Shown here in pieces: positions 34,725 through 43,458 of a DNA stretch of 64,000 nucleotides (position 1 is its first letter; each line of letters starts with the position of its first letter). Source of the stretch: Tractidigestivibacter montrealensis (lineage in GTDB: Bacteria; Actinomycetota; Coriobacteriia; Coriobacteriales; Atopobiaceae); the NCBI RefSeq assembly GCF_024741235.1, contig NZ_JANSKA010000002.1:186001-250000 (forward strand), read 5' to 3'. Made by a program: the position numbers and the translations under genes. The notes under the pieces were generated by a model. That model was not told where the DNA came from. It made no database searches and saw only the letters and a program-made list of their open reading frames with translations.

Positions 34725-36935
34725 ATGACAGACGAGACACCCTCGGATTCTATGGGCGCTACCCCGGCGGAAGCCCCCGAGGAGGCGCCAAAGCCCCGTC
34801 GTCGCCGTCGCACCCGCGCCGAGATAGAGGCGGAGAAGCTCGCCAAGGCGTCAGCCGCCGAGTCTGCGCCCGCCGACGGTCAACCCGCTGCAGGTGAGGA
34901 GCCTAAGCCTCGGCGCCGGCGGACGTCTCGAAAGAAGGTCGAGGAGGCCGGCGCGGCACAGGGCGAGCTGCCCCTTGGTGGCGCTCCGGTGACGCCAGAG
35001 GTACCCGTCGCCGAGGGTTCCTCGGAAGAGGCGCCTAAGCCGCGTCGTCGTCGCCGCACGCGCGCCCAGATCGAGGCGGACGAGAAGGCCAAGGCGGAGG
35101 CGGCCGAGAAGACCGCAACCAGTGTGGCCGAGCCTGCGGCGCCCGCGACTCCCGAGCCAGCCTCAGACGAGCAGAGCGCACCCAAGCCTCGTCGTCGCCG
35201 TCGCACTCGCGCCCAGATAGAGGCGGACGAGCGCGCCAAAGCCGAGGCCTCCGAGGAGCACGCAACCTCTGGGCAGCGTGAGTCCAAGCGCGTCGAGGAT
35301 GGCGAGCGCAGCGAGCGCGACCAGGCGAGCTTCTCGGAAATGACGCGCATGACGCAGGAGGCAACGCAGACCAGTTCGGTGCCTGCGCCCATGCCTGCGG
35401 CAACGCTCGCCGAGGCCGATCGTTCAGATGAGCAACAGGGCCACTACCAGCGACAGCCCCGCGAGCACAGCCAGCGCGGAGAGCAGCAGGGCCAGCAGCA
35501 GGGAAGGCGCCGTCGCGTTAGCTACAACAACTCCGGCAACAATCGCTTCAACAACGGTAACGGCGGAGAGGGCAATGGCTTCAACCGTCGCAACCAGCAG
35601 AACCACAGGCAGCACAACCGCCACAATGGCCAACAGGTCCAGACGCAGCCCTCGCTCACCCGCGACGAGCTGCAGGCAATGAAGGTGGCGGACCTTCGCG
35701 CTAAGGCTGCCGAGCTTGGCGTCGAGTATGTTGGCGTCCACAAGTCAAACCTGGTCGAGGCCGTGTACCAGGCCGCTGCCGCCGCCGAGGGCTTCCACCC
35801 TGTCGAGGGCATCCTCGAGATTGGCAATGCCGGTGCAGGCTGGGTTCGCACGGGCAACTACATGAAGGGCGACAACGACGCCTACGTAAGCCAGCAGTTC
35901 ATCCGCAACTACGCGCTGCGTCCAGGCGATCGCATCGAGGGAACCGTTGGCCCTGCTCGCACAAACACCAAGTATCCCGCCCAGTATCCGCCCCTCATCT
36001 CCATCGCTTGCGTGAACGGGCGCGACCCCGAGTCCATGAAGAGCCGCCCGCGCTTCCGCGACCTTACCCCCATCTATCCCAACGAGCGCCTGGTCATGGA
36101 GTGTGGCAAGGACTCCATCACCGGCCGTGCCATCGATCTTGTGGCACCCATCGGCAAGGGCCAGCGCGGCCTCATCGTGAGCCCTCCCAAGGCGGGCAAG
36201 ACCACGGTCTTGAAGAAGATCTGCCAGTCCATCGCCGCCAACAACCCCGAGGTGCACCTCGTCTGCCTGCTCGTGGACGAGCGCCCCGAGGAGGTCACGG
36301 ACATGCAGCGCTCCATTCGCGGCGAGGTCGTGGCGTCGACCTTCGACATGCCGGCCGAGAACCACACCGCCGTTTCCGAGCTGGTCATCGAGCACGCAAA
36401 GAGGCTCGTCGAGCTCGGCGAGGACGTTGTGGTTGTGCTCGACTCCATCACGCGCCTTGCCCGCGCGTACAACCTCGCGCAGCCCGCGAGCGGCCGCATC
36501 CTCTCCGGTGGCGTTGACTCCGCGGCGCTCTACCCGCCCAAGAAGTTCCTGGGCGCCGCCCGCAACATCGAGAACGGCGGCTCGCTCACCATCATCGCCT
36601 CCGCGCTGGTAGACACCGGCTCCAAGATGGACGAGGTCATCTTCGAGGAGTTCAAGGGCACCGGCAACATGGAGCTCAAGCTTGACCGCGAGCTGGCCGA
36701 CAAGCGTATCTTCCCCGCAATCGACCCGGTCTCCTCGGGCACCCGCAACGAGGACCTTCTCCTGCCTGCCGAGCTCACGCCCTTTGTGTGGGGGATCCGT
36801 CGCGTGCTCGCCAACATGAACAACACCGAGAGGGCGGCATCCGCGCTGGTCAAGGGACTCAAGGCCACCAACTCCAACGAGGAGTTCCTCATCCGCTCGG
36901 CCAAGAAGGCCGCTCAGAGCGAGTACGTGATGTAG
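34725..36935 (+). CDS. rho: Transcription termination factor Rho with repeated basic N-terminal extension
   Basis: Hexameric RNA helicase that ends transcription. The 736-residue protein is much longer than the ~420-residue E. coli form. Residues about 25-200 hold four KPRRRRRTR-type repeats, three followed by AEIEAEK or AQIEADE. A Gln/Asn/Gly-rich disordered stretch (about 220-330) follows. Then come the Rho N-domain (LTRDELQAMKVADLRAKA), the cold-shock RNA-binding domain, Walker A SPPKAGKTTV, ERPEEVTDM, and QASGR-like AQPASGRILSGG. ATG 34725 was chosen with AAAGG upstream; a TTG at 34659 lacks a ribosome site. The extension is typical of high-GC Gram-positives. Confidence 0.93.
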   Translation: MTDETPSDSMGATPAEAPEEAPKPRRRRRTRAEIEAEKLAKASAAESAPADGQPAAGEEPKPRRRRTSRKKVEEAGAAQGELPLGGAPVTPEVPVAEGSSEEAPKPRRRRRTRAQIEADEKAKAEAAEKTATSVAEPAAPATPEPASDEQSAPKPRRRRRTRAQIEADERAKAEASEEHATSGQRESKRVEDGERSERDQASFSEMTRMTQEATQTSSVPAPMPAATLAEADRSDEQQGHYQRQPREHSQRGEQQGQQQGRRRRVSYNNSGNNRFNNGNGGEGNGFNRRNQQNHRQHNRHNGQQVQTQPSLTRDELQAMKVADLRAKAAELGVEYVGVHKSNLVEAVYQAAAAAEGFHPVEGILEIGNAGAGWVRTGNYMKGDNDAYVSQQFIRNYALRPGDRIEGTVGPARTNTKYPAQYPPLISIACVNGRDPESMKSRPRFRDLTPIYPNERLVMECGKDSITGRAIDLVAPIGKGQRGLIVSPPKAGKTTVLKKICQSIAANNPEVHLVCLLVDERPEEVTDMQRSIRGEVVASTFDMPAENHTAVSELVIEHAKRLVELGEDVVVVLDSITRLARAYNLAQPASGRILSGGVDSAALYPPKKFLGAARNIENGGSLTIIASALVDTGSKMDEVIFEEFKGTGNMELKLDRELADKRIFPAIDPVSSGTRNEDLLLPAELTPFVWGIRRVLANMNNTERAASALVKGLKATNSNEEFLIRSAKKAAQSEYVM

Positions 36936-36983
36936 CTCTCGGCACCGGGAGGCTATAAGTCACGTGCCGTGAGGGCGTGTCGC

Positions 36984-37014
36984 CGGAGAAGCAGTTTTGG
37001 CGGCATTTGTAACA
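36984..37014 (+). repeat. CGGAG-N4-AGTTTTGGCGGCA intergenic element (copy 2)
   Basis: CGGAG at 36984-36988 and AGTTTTGGCGGCA at 36993-37005 match copy 1 near 28321-28342. Here it directly precedes the rho terminator, whose arms contain CTCCGGC, so element and terminator may be one unit. Confidence 0.7.
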
Positions 37015-37015
37015 T

Positions 37016-37055
37016 GCGGCCCGCTCCGGCGACATTTGGTGCCGGAGCGGGCCGC
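37016..37055. terminator. Bidirectional hairpin between rho and the SDR gene
   Basis: A 15-bp GC-only-type stem GCGGCCCGCTCCGGC (37016-37030) pairs perfectly with 37041-37055 around the loop GACATTTGGT. No T-run follows, but the strength and the convergent position suggest a terminator or insulator. Confidence 0.7.
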
Positions 37056-37080
37056 GGTGCTGCCGCAGTGATCCTTCGCC

Positions 37081-37866
37081 CTACTCGCCTGCGCGGGCGG
37101 TGAAGAGAAGGTCTTGGGCACGCATGACCAAGCTCGCGGGAAGGACCTTCGCGACGACGCTGGCTGCCAGCATGTCCGGGGAGGTAATGCAGGTGGAGCG
37201 CCCCAGCACCGCCGCGTGCAGCGCCTTTCTCACAACATCGGCGGGCTTCTCGTATCCAATGGTGGTCATGCGGCGCACCTCGCGCGCATCGCCGGGGTTG
37301 GCGAGAAAGCCCGTCTCCATGAACTTAGGGCACACGGCACACACGTGAATGCCCACGGGACCAAGCTCGTAGTCGAGCGTGCGCGAGAGGTCCACCACAA
37401 AGCGCTTGGTGGCCGAATAGGTCGAGAGGCCTGGCTGGGGGATGAGCCCCGCAATCGAGGCCATGTTCACCACGCGCGAGCCGGCAACCATGTGAGGAAG
37501 GCAGTGGTAGGTGGTCTCGACCACGGCAAGGCAGTTGAGACGCACCATGTTGCCCTCGTCCTCCTCCGAGATCTGCCCGAAGTCGCCAAACTTGCCAAAG
37601 CCCGCACTGTTCACGAGCCACTGCACGGTGGGCGCCTCGTCATCAAGTGCGTCGCGCAAGCACTCGTACGAGGAGCGCTTGGTGAGGTCGAGCGCAAACA
37701 CGCGGACTGGCGTGGCGGTCTGCTCGGCAATGACCCCCAGAGCATGGGCGTTTCTCGCAACCACCCAAATCTGATCGAGCGGGCCGCCCGCCCCGCGGTC
37801 AAGCTGACGGACAAACTCGCGCCCAACTCCCGATGACGCGCCCGTAACCACTGCAATGTTGGACAT
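37081..37866 (-). CDS. Short-chain dehydrogenase/reductase
   Basis: NAD(P)-dependent oxidoreductase of 261 residues with a Rossmann fold. The glycine motif is TGASSGVGREF near the N-terminus, NSAGFGKFG follows, catalytic Ser lies in NMASIAGLIPQ, and YSATKRFV supplies the Tyr/Lys pair. ATG 37866 follows GAGGAGG. C-terminal text (YEKPADVVRKALHAAVLG) resembles the DltE/YdfG-like subgroup that often acts on unknown lipids or hydroxy acids. Substrate is unknown. It is convergent with rho. Confidence 0.88.
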   Translation of the reverse strand: MSNIAVVTGASSGVGREFVRQLDRGAGGPLDQIWVVARNAHALGVIAEQTATPVRVFALDLTKRSSYECLRDALDDEAPTVQWLVNSAGFGKFGDFGQISEEDEGNMVRLNCLAVVETTYHCLPHMVAGSRVVNMASIAGLIPQPGLSTYSATKRFVVDLSRTLDYELGPVGIHVCAVCPKFMETGFLANPGDAREVRRMTTIGYEKPADVVRKALHAAVLGRSTCITSPDMLAASVVAKVLPASLVMRAQDLLFTARAGE

Positions 37867-38104
37867 TCTGCCCTCCTCATGACAATTCCCTGCTTGCATT
37901 TGGCATGGTGAAAAGTATAGTCTGATACGTAGATTTCATGACACGCGAGTGTCGCGACGGCACATGCAGCCAAAGACGAACAACGCCGTTGCCCACCAGT
38001 AAGCTGCTGCCCCTTATTGGGCGGCAAGCACTTGGTTGCCAGCCAACCCCGTTCGTCTCTCGCTGCGTCGCTTGAAGGCGGTAGGCATCGGGAGGTGCAG
38101 CAGG

Positions 38105-39382
38105 ATGACGTGCAGGAGAAGCCCCGCGGTTGTTGCCGGCCTTCTTGGCGTCGCTACCGTTGGCTCGCCTTCCCGCGCCCTGGCGGAAGGAAGCGCGGCG
38201 CCGCTCGACGTGCTGTCACGCATCAGCCTTTCAAGCATCGACCCCGAGACCGCCGTCTCCTTGGGCGTGAGCTTTGCGGGCGGTGTTCTTGTCACGCTGG
38301 GCACCTATGCCCTTGCGAGCGCCATCGCGGGAAGGCGGGATTCCGTCAGCAAGCCAGAAGGACCCGTTCGGGACGCCGACGAGACGCGCGCGGCGGAGGC
38401 GGTTCGCAAGCCTGGGGTGCCGCATCACATGCGTTCGGAGGAAGGAAGACGTGCCGCACGCCGCAGGGTCCAGGCAGGGGAGAGTAACGAGAAGCCCCAG
38501 AGTGTCGGCGCAGTGGGCATGCACGCTGCCCGTGACTACGAGGACATTGCCGAGAACTACGTTGAGAAGCGGAGCTTCCGCAAACGCATGGCAACGCGCG
38601 CGCAGGGCGTGGCTGCGACCCTCTCGGCGCGTATCGACGCCAATCGCATGGAGGGCCTCCCCGTGATCGAGCGTGCGGACGGCTCGGTGGGAGACGTGGG
38701 CACCCCCTGGTGGACTGCGGCCGTGGGTCCCGCTGTCTCTGGGCCCATCAACGCGCCCGAGGCCGCAGCCGATGCCATCCCCTCCGAGTTTGGCTCTGCT
38801 GGCATCGATGACCTCCAGTTCATGTCAGCTCGGCCGCGTGACATCTCGCGACGTGTCGCTCCGGTGGAGGAGGACGCCTATCCTGAGAAGCGCTGCGTCG
38901 AGGACGTCACGGGGGATGACTGGGACCGTGCCCTCAGGGCCATGGACGAGAAGATCGGCGCTGTGGGCGCGCCATCCTCGGCGACTGCGCCCTCGGCAAA
39001 GGTGCTCGTGCCCCAGCGCCTTGAGCCCTTCTCGGACTGTGTAGGCAACGAGGACTCCCTCGACGAGCCCGACGGCATCGCGCAGGACACGCAGTTCCTG
39101 TACTTCAAGCCGCCTGCGGGCCACCCCGAGGTCGTAGATACCGAGACCTACGTTGACTACCTGCTTGCCGACGAGTTCTCACACAACCCATCCGCCGCCG
39201 TTCGCAGGTCCTCCCGCGACTACCTGCGCGTGATCGAGGGTGGCACCCAGACCTCGGCGCTGCGCGTCCGTGGATGTCACATGGGCTCCGGGAGGCCTGA
39301 CACAGCGACTGCCGGCGGCTACCGTCCGCGTCACTTTGCCGATTCGGTGCCACTTGCCCGCGCGGAGGCGCTCGAGGCGTGA
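38105..39382 (+). CDS. Predicted exported/membrane-anchored protein of unknown function
   Basis: I do not recognise a family. The 425-residue protein opens with a signal-like segment (basic MTCRRS, hydrophobic AVVAGLLGVATVG, then SRALAEG as a plausible cleavage site). A second hydrophobic segment follows around 55-75 (GVSFAGGVLVTLGTYALAS). The remaining 350 residues are mostly hydrophilic, charged and probably disordered, with no catalytic motif. ATG 38105 follows GGGAGGT. The VanZ-like gene overlaps its stop codon, so the two may act together at the envelope. Confidence 0.65.
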   Translation: MTCRRSPAVVAGLLGVATVGSPSRALAEGSAAPLDVLSRISLSSIDPETAVSLGVSFAGGVLVTLGTYALASAIAGRRDSVSKPEGPVRDADETRAAEAVRKPGVPHHMRSEEGRRAARRRVQAGESNEKPQSVGAVGMHAARDYEDIAENYVEKRSFRKRMATRAQGVAATLSARIDANRMEGLPVIERADGSVGDVGTPWWTAAVGPAVSGPINAPEAAADAIPSEFGSAGIDDLQFMSARPRDISRRVAPVEEDAYPEKRCVEDVTGDDWDRALRAMDEKIGAVGAPSSATAPSAKVLVPQRLEPFSDCVGNEDSLDEPDGIAQDTQFLYFKPPAGHPEVVDTETYVDYLLADEFSHNPSAAVRRSSRDYLRVIEGGTQTSALRVRGCHMGSGRPDTATAGGYRPRHFADSVPLARAEALEA

Positions 39383-39876
39383 TGCGCAGGAAATTGGGGG
39401 AGTCCACGGTCTCCAAGGACGGACGACTCGGGACGAGCGCCCACCACCGTATGTGGGTGCTCGTCTTTTGCCTGTGGGTGGCCTTTGTGTGGGGGCACTC
39501 GCTCGTGCAGGGCCCGCAGTCATCGCTCGAGAGCTCGCGCGTGGTTGCCGTTGTGGCGCCGCTTCTCAACGCGCTGGGCATAACGGGCGAGGCGGCCATG
39601 AGCTTTGCCGTGCGCAAGACGGCACACTTTCTCGAGTACGCGGTTCTCGGCGTCCTTGCCGTGCCAACCTTTCTGGTTCCGGCACGGGAGGGGAGGCTTC
39701 CCCGTTGGCTCGGGCCCCTCGTGGTGATTCTCGTTCCCATGGCAGACGAGACGATCCAGCGCTTTGTGCCAGGGCGCGAGTCCTCTCCCAGAGACGTGCT
39801 CATCGACCTCTGCGGGGCAGCTGCGGGCACGTTTGTTGCCATTCTCGTCACTCGCGGGAGGCGCCGCGCGGCATGA
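39379..39876 (+). CDS. VanZ-like family membrane protein
   Basis: A 165-residue protein with four predicted transmembrane segments. The VanZ-family order is visible: an early hydrophobic WVLVFCLWVAFVWGHS, then FAVRKTAHFLEYAVLGVLA (His/Glu pair conserved in the family), then DETIQRFVPGRESSPRDVLIDLCGA. VanZ-like proteins include teicoplanin-resistance VanZ but most have no known role. GTG 39379 overlaps the previous stop (GTGATG), with GGAGG upstream; ATG 39382 is an alternative. No vancomycin cluster is present. Confidence 0.85.
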   Translation: MMRRKLGESTVSKDGRLGTSAHHRMWVLVFCLWVAFVWGHSLVQGPQSSLESSRVVAVVAPLLNALGITGEAAMSFAVRKTAHFLEYAVLGVLAVPTFLVPAREGRLPRWLGPLVVILVPMADETIQRFVPGRESSPRDVLIDLCGAAAGTFVAILVTRGRRRAA

Positions 39877-40071
39877 AAGACAAGTAGCTCTCGTCACTCT
39901 GGATAACTAGGAACGGTGTATCCCCAGCTTGCGCATGTTACAAAGCTGATTCATGTGTTACGTCTCGAATAAGCTTTCAGGTGCGGTGCGCCTGTTTCTG
40001 CTGCCCTTTCATACAGTTGTCCACAACCTCCGTGCGGGATGTTCGCGCGGTCAAGACAAGGGAGGGTACGT

Positions 40072-41271
40072 ATGAACACCAACATTTCCAGGCGCAACTT
40101 TGTCAAGGCCGGTGCTGTCGCGGGCATGGGCCTTGGCCTTGCTGCCTGCGGCGGCAACTCTGGCTCCTCTAACGGCTCCAGCTCCGACACCATCAAGATT
40201 GGCCTCATGGGCCCCTACACCGGCGACGTTGCCCAGTACGGCCTCGCCTGCCGCTATGGCGCCGAGCTCTACGTCAAGCAGGTCAACAGCAACGGTGGCA
40301 TCAACGGCAAGCAGATCGAGCTTGACACCCAGGACGAGAAGGGCGACGCCACCGAGGCTGTCAACGTCTACAACAAGCTCGTCGAGGATGGCGTCGTGGG
40401 CATCATCGGCGACGTGACCTCCACCCCCACCATCGCCGTTGCACAGGCCTCCGTTAAGGACAACATGCCCTGCGTGACGCCCTCTGCTACCGCAGCCGAT
40501 GTCATCTCCTATGGCAAGAACTACTTCCGCGCCTGCATCACCGACCCGTATCAGGGCAAGCTCATGGCCGACTTCGCAGCCGACCAGGGCTACAAGACCG
40601 TTGGCGTGATCTACAACCAGGGCGGCGACTACGAGCAGGGCGTTGCCGACGCCTTCATCGAGGAGGCCGGCAAGAAGAGCGTCACCGTGAGCGACTCCGA
40701 GGGCTATCCCTCCGGTGCCACCGACTTCAACTCTCAGCTCACCAACATCATCGCCACCAACCCCGACGCGATCTTCTCGCCTAACTACTACCAGGATGAC
40801 GGCAAGATCGTGACCCAGGCCAGGAAGCTCGGCTACACCGGCGTGTTCATGGGCGCCGACGGCTGGTCCAACATCGTGGGCGGCGACGAGGAGTACGCAA
40901 GCGCCGAGGACCTCGAGGGCTGCTACTACGATTGCTCCTTCGTCTCTGAGAACGAGGACGAGAAGGTCCAGGACTTCATCAAGGCCTACAAGGACGAGTA
41001 CAACGACACGCCCTCCAACTTCTGCGCCCTTGGCTACGACGCCGCAATGATCCTCCTCAACGCCATCGAGACTGTCGAGAAGGACGGTAAGTCCACCTAC
41101 GGCTCCGATGACTACAAGCAGGCCATCGTCGACGCCATTGCCTCCGGCACCGCCAACGGCGTGACCGGTGACATCTCCTATTCCGGCACCGGCGACCCCG
41201 TTAAGTCCACCCTTATCATCACCTTCAAGGATGGTGCCCAGGAGGTCTTCAAGACCGTCGAGGGCAAGTAG
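40072..41271 (+). CDS. livK: Branched-chain amino-acid ABC transporter substrate-binding lipoprotein
   Basis: Extracellular binding protein of a HAAT-type importer for Leu/Ile/Val or related amino acids. The 399-residue precursor has a twin-arginine-like signal (NISRRNFVKAGAVAG) ending in the lipobox GLAAC, so it is probably a lipid-anchored, possibly Tat-exported protein. The mature part has the LivJ/K-type start IKIGLMGPYTGD and EDGVVGIIGDVTSTPT. ATG 40072 follows GGAGGG. It is the first gene of livK-H-M-G-F, with a hairpin between it and livH that could lower downstream expression. Confidence 0.93.
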   Translation: MNTNISRRNFVKAGAVAGMGLGLAACGGNSGSSNGSSSDTIKIGLMGPYTGDVAQYGLACRYGAELYVKQVNSNGGINGKQIELDTQDEKGDATEAVNVYNKLVEDGVVGIIGDVTSTPTIAVAQASVKDNMPCVTPSATAADVISYGKNYFRACITDPYQGKLMADFAADQGYKTVGVIYNQGGDYEQGVADAFIEEAGKKSVTVSDSEGYPSGATDFNSQLTNIIATNPDAIFSPNYYQDDGKIVTQARKLGYTGVFMGADGWSNIVGGDEEYASAEDLEGCYYDCSFVSENEDEKVQDFIKAYKDEYNDTPSNFCALGYDAAMILLNAIETVEKDGKSTYGSDDYKQAIVDAIASGTANGVTGDISYSGTGDPVKSTLIITFKDGAQEVFKTVEGK

Positions 41272-41294
41272 GACGGCTTAGAGTGTCTTGAGGG

Positions 41295-41330
41295 AAGCGC
41301 CGGGTGCGCACGTAGCCCCCGGCGCTTATT
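41295..41330 (+). terminator. Hairpin between livK and livH
   Basis: AAGCGCCGGG (41295-41304) pairs perfectly with CCCGGCGCTT (41318-41327), then ATTTGG. The 13-nt loop and short U-tract suggest a leaky terminator that boosts the binding protein relative to the membrane subunits. Confidence 0.7.
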
Positions 41331-41372
41331 TGGTTCTGCAGGACCTGTGTTCGAGAGAGGAAGTGTTGTGCT

Positions 41373-42248
41373 GTGACGATACTGACGCAGGTGCTTAATG
41401 GTCTTCAGCTGGGCAGCATCTACGCTCTGGTCGCCCTGGGCTACACGATGGTGTATGGCATCATCCTGCTGCTCAACTTTGCCCATGGCGACATCATCAT
41501 GGTTGGTGCCTACATTTCATGGATCGTGATGAGCCAGCTGGGGCTGAACCCGGTTCTTGCCATCGTCCTTTCGATTGTGGGGTGCGCCGGGCTTGGTGTC
41601 CTTATCGACAAGGTGGCCTACCAGCCCCTTCGCGAGGCACCGCGCATGAGCTTGCTCATTACCGCCATCGGCGTCTCGTACTTCCTCGAGAACGGCGCGC
41701 AGCTGGTCTTTGGCGCCGACGCCAAGGTTGTCCCCGAGTACTTTGACCTTCCCAGCATGAGCGTTGGAGGCGTGTCTCTCTCCGCGAACGCCATCATCAC
41801 CATTGTGGTGACGGCAATCTCGACCATCGTGCTCACGATCCTCGTGCAGAAGACCAAACTCGGCAAGGCCATGCGCGCCGTATCCGAGGACATGGGTGCC
41901 GCGCGCCTCATGGGCATCAATGTGAACAACACCATTTCGTTCACCTTTGCCGTGGGCTCTGCCCTCGCCGGCATTGGTGCCGTGCTCTATAGCATGGCGT
42001 ACTCGCAGGCAACGCCAACGATGGGCATCATGCTGGGCACCAAGGCCTTTGTCGCGGCAGTCCTTGGTGGCATTGGCTCAATTCCCGGCGCCGTTATCGG
42101 CGGGCTTCTCGTTGGTTTCGCTGAGGTCTTTGTCTCGGCTATTGGCCTTTCCGTCTGGCAGGACGCCGTGGTGTTCCTGCTCCTGATCATCGTCCTTGTG
42201 GTGAGGCCCACCGGCATCCTGGGTCGCCCGATGACCGAGAAAGTCTAA
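41373..42248 (+). CDS. livH: Branched-chain amino-acid ABC transporter permease LivH
   Basis: Inner-membrane permease of 291 residues with about eight transmembrane segments. The family start is VLNGLQLGSIYALVALGYTMVYGI, followed by LNFAHGDIIMVGAY. The coupling region GINVNNTISFTFAVGSALAGIG and the C-terminal AAVLGGIGSIPGAVIGGL match LivH. GTG 41373 has GAGAGG about 12 nt upstream. livM follows 10 bp later. Confidence 0.93.
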   Translation: MTILTQVLNGLQLGSIYALVALGYTMVYGIILLLNFAHGDIIMVGAYISWIVMSQLGLNPVLAIVLSIVGCAGLGVLIDKVAYQPLREAPRMSLLITAIGVSYFLENGAQLVFGADAKVVPEYFDLPSMSVGGVSLSANAIITIVVTAISTIVLTILVQKTKLGKAMRAVSEDMGAARLMGINVNNTISFTFAVGSALAGIGAVLYSMAYSQATPTMGIMLGTKAFVAAVLGGIGSIPGAVIGGLLVGFAEVFVSAIGLSVWQDAVVFLLLIIVLVVRPTGILGRPMTEKV

Positions 42249-42258
42249 GGAGGAAGCC

Positions 42259-43458
42259 GTGACTGCATCCAAGGCAACAACTGAACAGGCGGGCACGCCG
42301 GCTGCCTCCGGCTACCGCAGCCTCTCCATGCCCATGCGCTACCTGATCAACGCCATTCTCGTCGTGGTGTTTCTCGTCGTGGGCGAACTCATGATCGACG
42401 GTGGTGTGGTGAGCCGCTACCAGACTGGCGTCATCGAGCAGATTGGTATCTACATCATCCTGGCCGTCTCGCTCAACATTGCGACCGGCTACCTGGGCCA
42501 GCTGCCGCTGGGCCACGCTGGCTTCATGTCGGTGGGCGGCTACTCCTGCGCCATCTTTATCATGCGGATGATGGACGTCGTGGGCGTGACCGCGCGCGAC
42601 TTCGCCACCGGCAGCCCCGCCGCCGTGGGGCTCTTTGTACTCGGTATCATCTTTGGTGGCATCTGCGCCGCCATCTGCGGCCTTATCATCGGTGTCCCGG
42701 CGCTGCGCCTCAAGGGCGACTACCTGGCCATCATCACGCTGGGCTTTGCCGAGATCATCCGCGTGGTCATGCAGAACATCGACAGCGTCCTTGGCTTCAC
42801 GCTCACCGGCGGCGCCAAGGGCCTGACGGGCATCCCCTCGTACACAAACTTCCTGAACACGTTCATCGTGGTGGTGATTTCGCTCTTCCTGATTCACACG
42901 ATGATGAAGTCGCGCCACGGCCGCGCCATTCTCTCCATCCGTGATAACGAGATTGCCGCCGAGTCTTGTGGCGTCAACACCACGTACTACAAGACGCTCG
43001 CCTTTGTTGCGTCGGCGTTCTTCGCCGGTGTTGCAGGTGGCCTGTACGCGGGCTGCATTGGCGTCATGGCGCCGGCAAAGTTCGGCTTCATGAAGTCCAT
43101 CGAGATCCTGGTTATGGTCGTTCTCGGCGGTATGGGCTCCATGCTCGGCTCCGTCATCTCTGCGACCGTCCTCACGATTCTGCCCGAGGCCCTGCGTGCC
43201 GTCTCCGACTACCGCATGGTTGTCTACGCCGTCGTGCTGATCCTGGTCATGATCTTCCGTCCCGAGGGCCTTCTCGGCGACTACGACTTCTCGATGTCCC
43301 GCGTGATCGAGCGCATCATGAACCACGGCAAGCGTCCCGAGGACCTTGCCCCTGCCACGACGCCTGCCGCTGAGGCCGTGGCAGCCGCTCCGGAGCCAAG
43401 CACGGTGACTGCGGCAACCGAGAAGGACACGGGGAAGGAGGCCCACACCCATGAGTAG
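42259..43458 (+). CDS. livM: Branched-chain amino-acid ABC transporter permease LivM
   Basis: Second permease, 399 residues with about ten transmembrane segments. Family text includes ILAVSLNIATGYLGQLPLGHAGFMSVGGY, GVPALRLKGDYLAIITLGFAEI and VVLGGMGSMLGSVI. It has a roughly 25-residue hydrophilic N-terminus and an Ala/Pro/Glu-rich C-terminal tail of about 45 residues not needed for transport. GTG 42259 follows AAGGAGGAAG. The end overlaps the livG start by 8 bp. Confidence 0.93.
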   Translation: MTASKATTEQAGTPAASGYRSLSMPMRYLINAILVVVFLVVGELMIDGGVVSRYQTGVIEQIGIYIILAVSLNIATGYLGQLPLGHAGFMSVGGYSCAIFIMRMMDVVGVTARDFATGSPAAVGLFVLGIIFGGICAAICGLIIGVPALRLKGDYLAIITLGFAEIIRVVMQNIDSVLGFTLTGGAKGLTGIPSYTNFLNTFIVVVISLFLIHTMMKSRHGRAILSIRDNEIAAESCGVNTTYYKTLAFVASAFFAGVAGGLYAGCIGVMAPAKFGFMKSIEILVMVVLGGMGSMLGSVISATVLTILPEALRAVSDYRMVVYAVVLILVMIFRPEGLLGDYDFSMSRVIERIMNHGKRPEDLAPATTPAAEAVAAAPEPSTVTAATEKDTGKEAHTHE

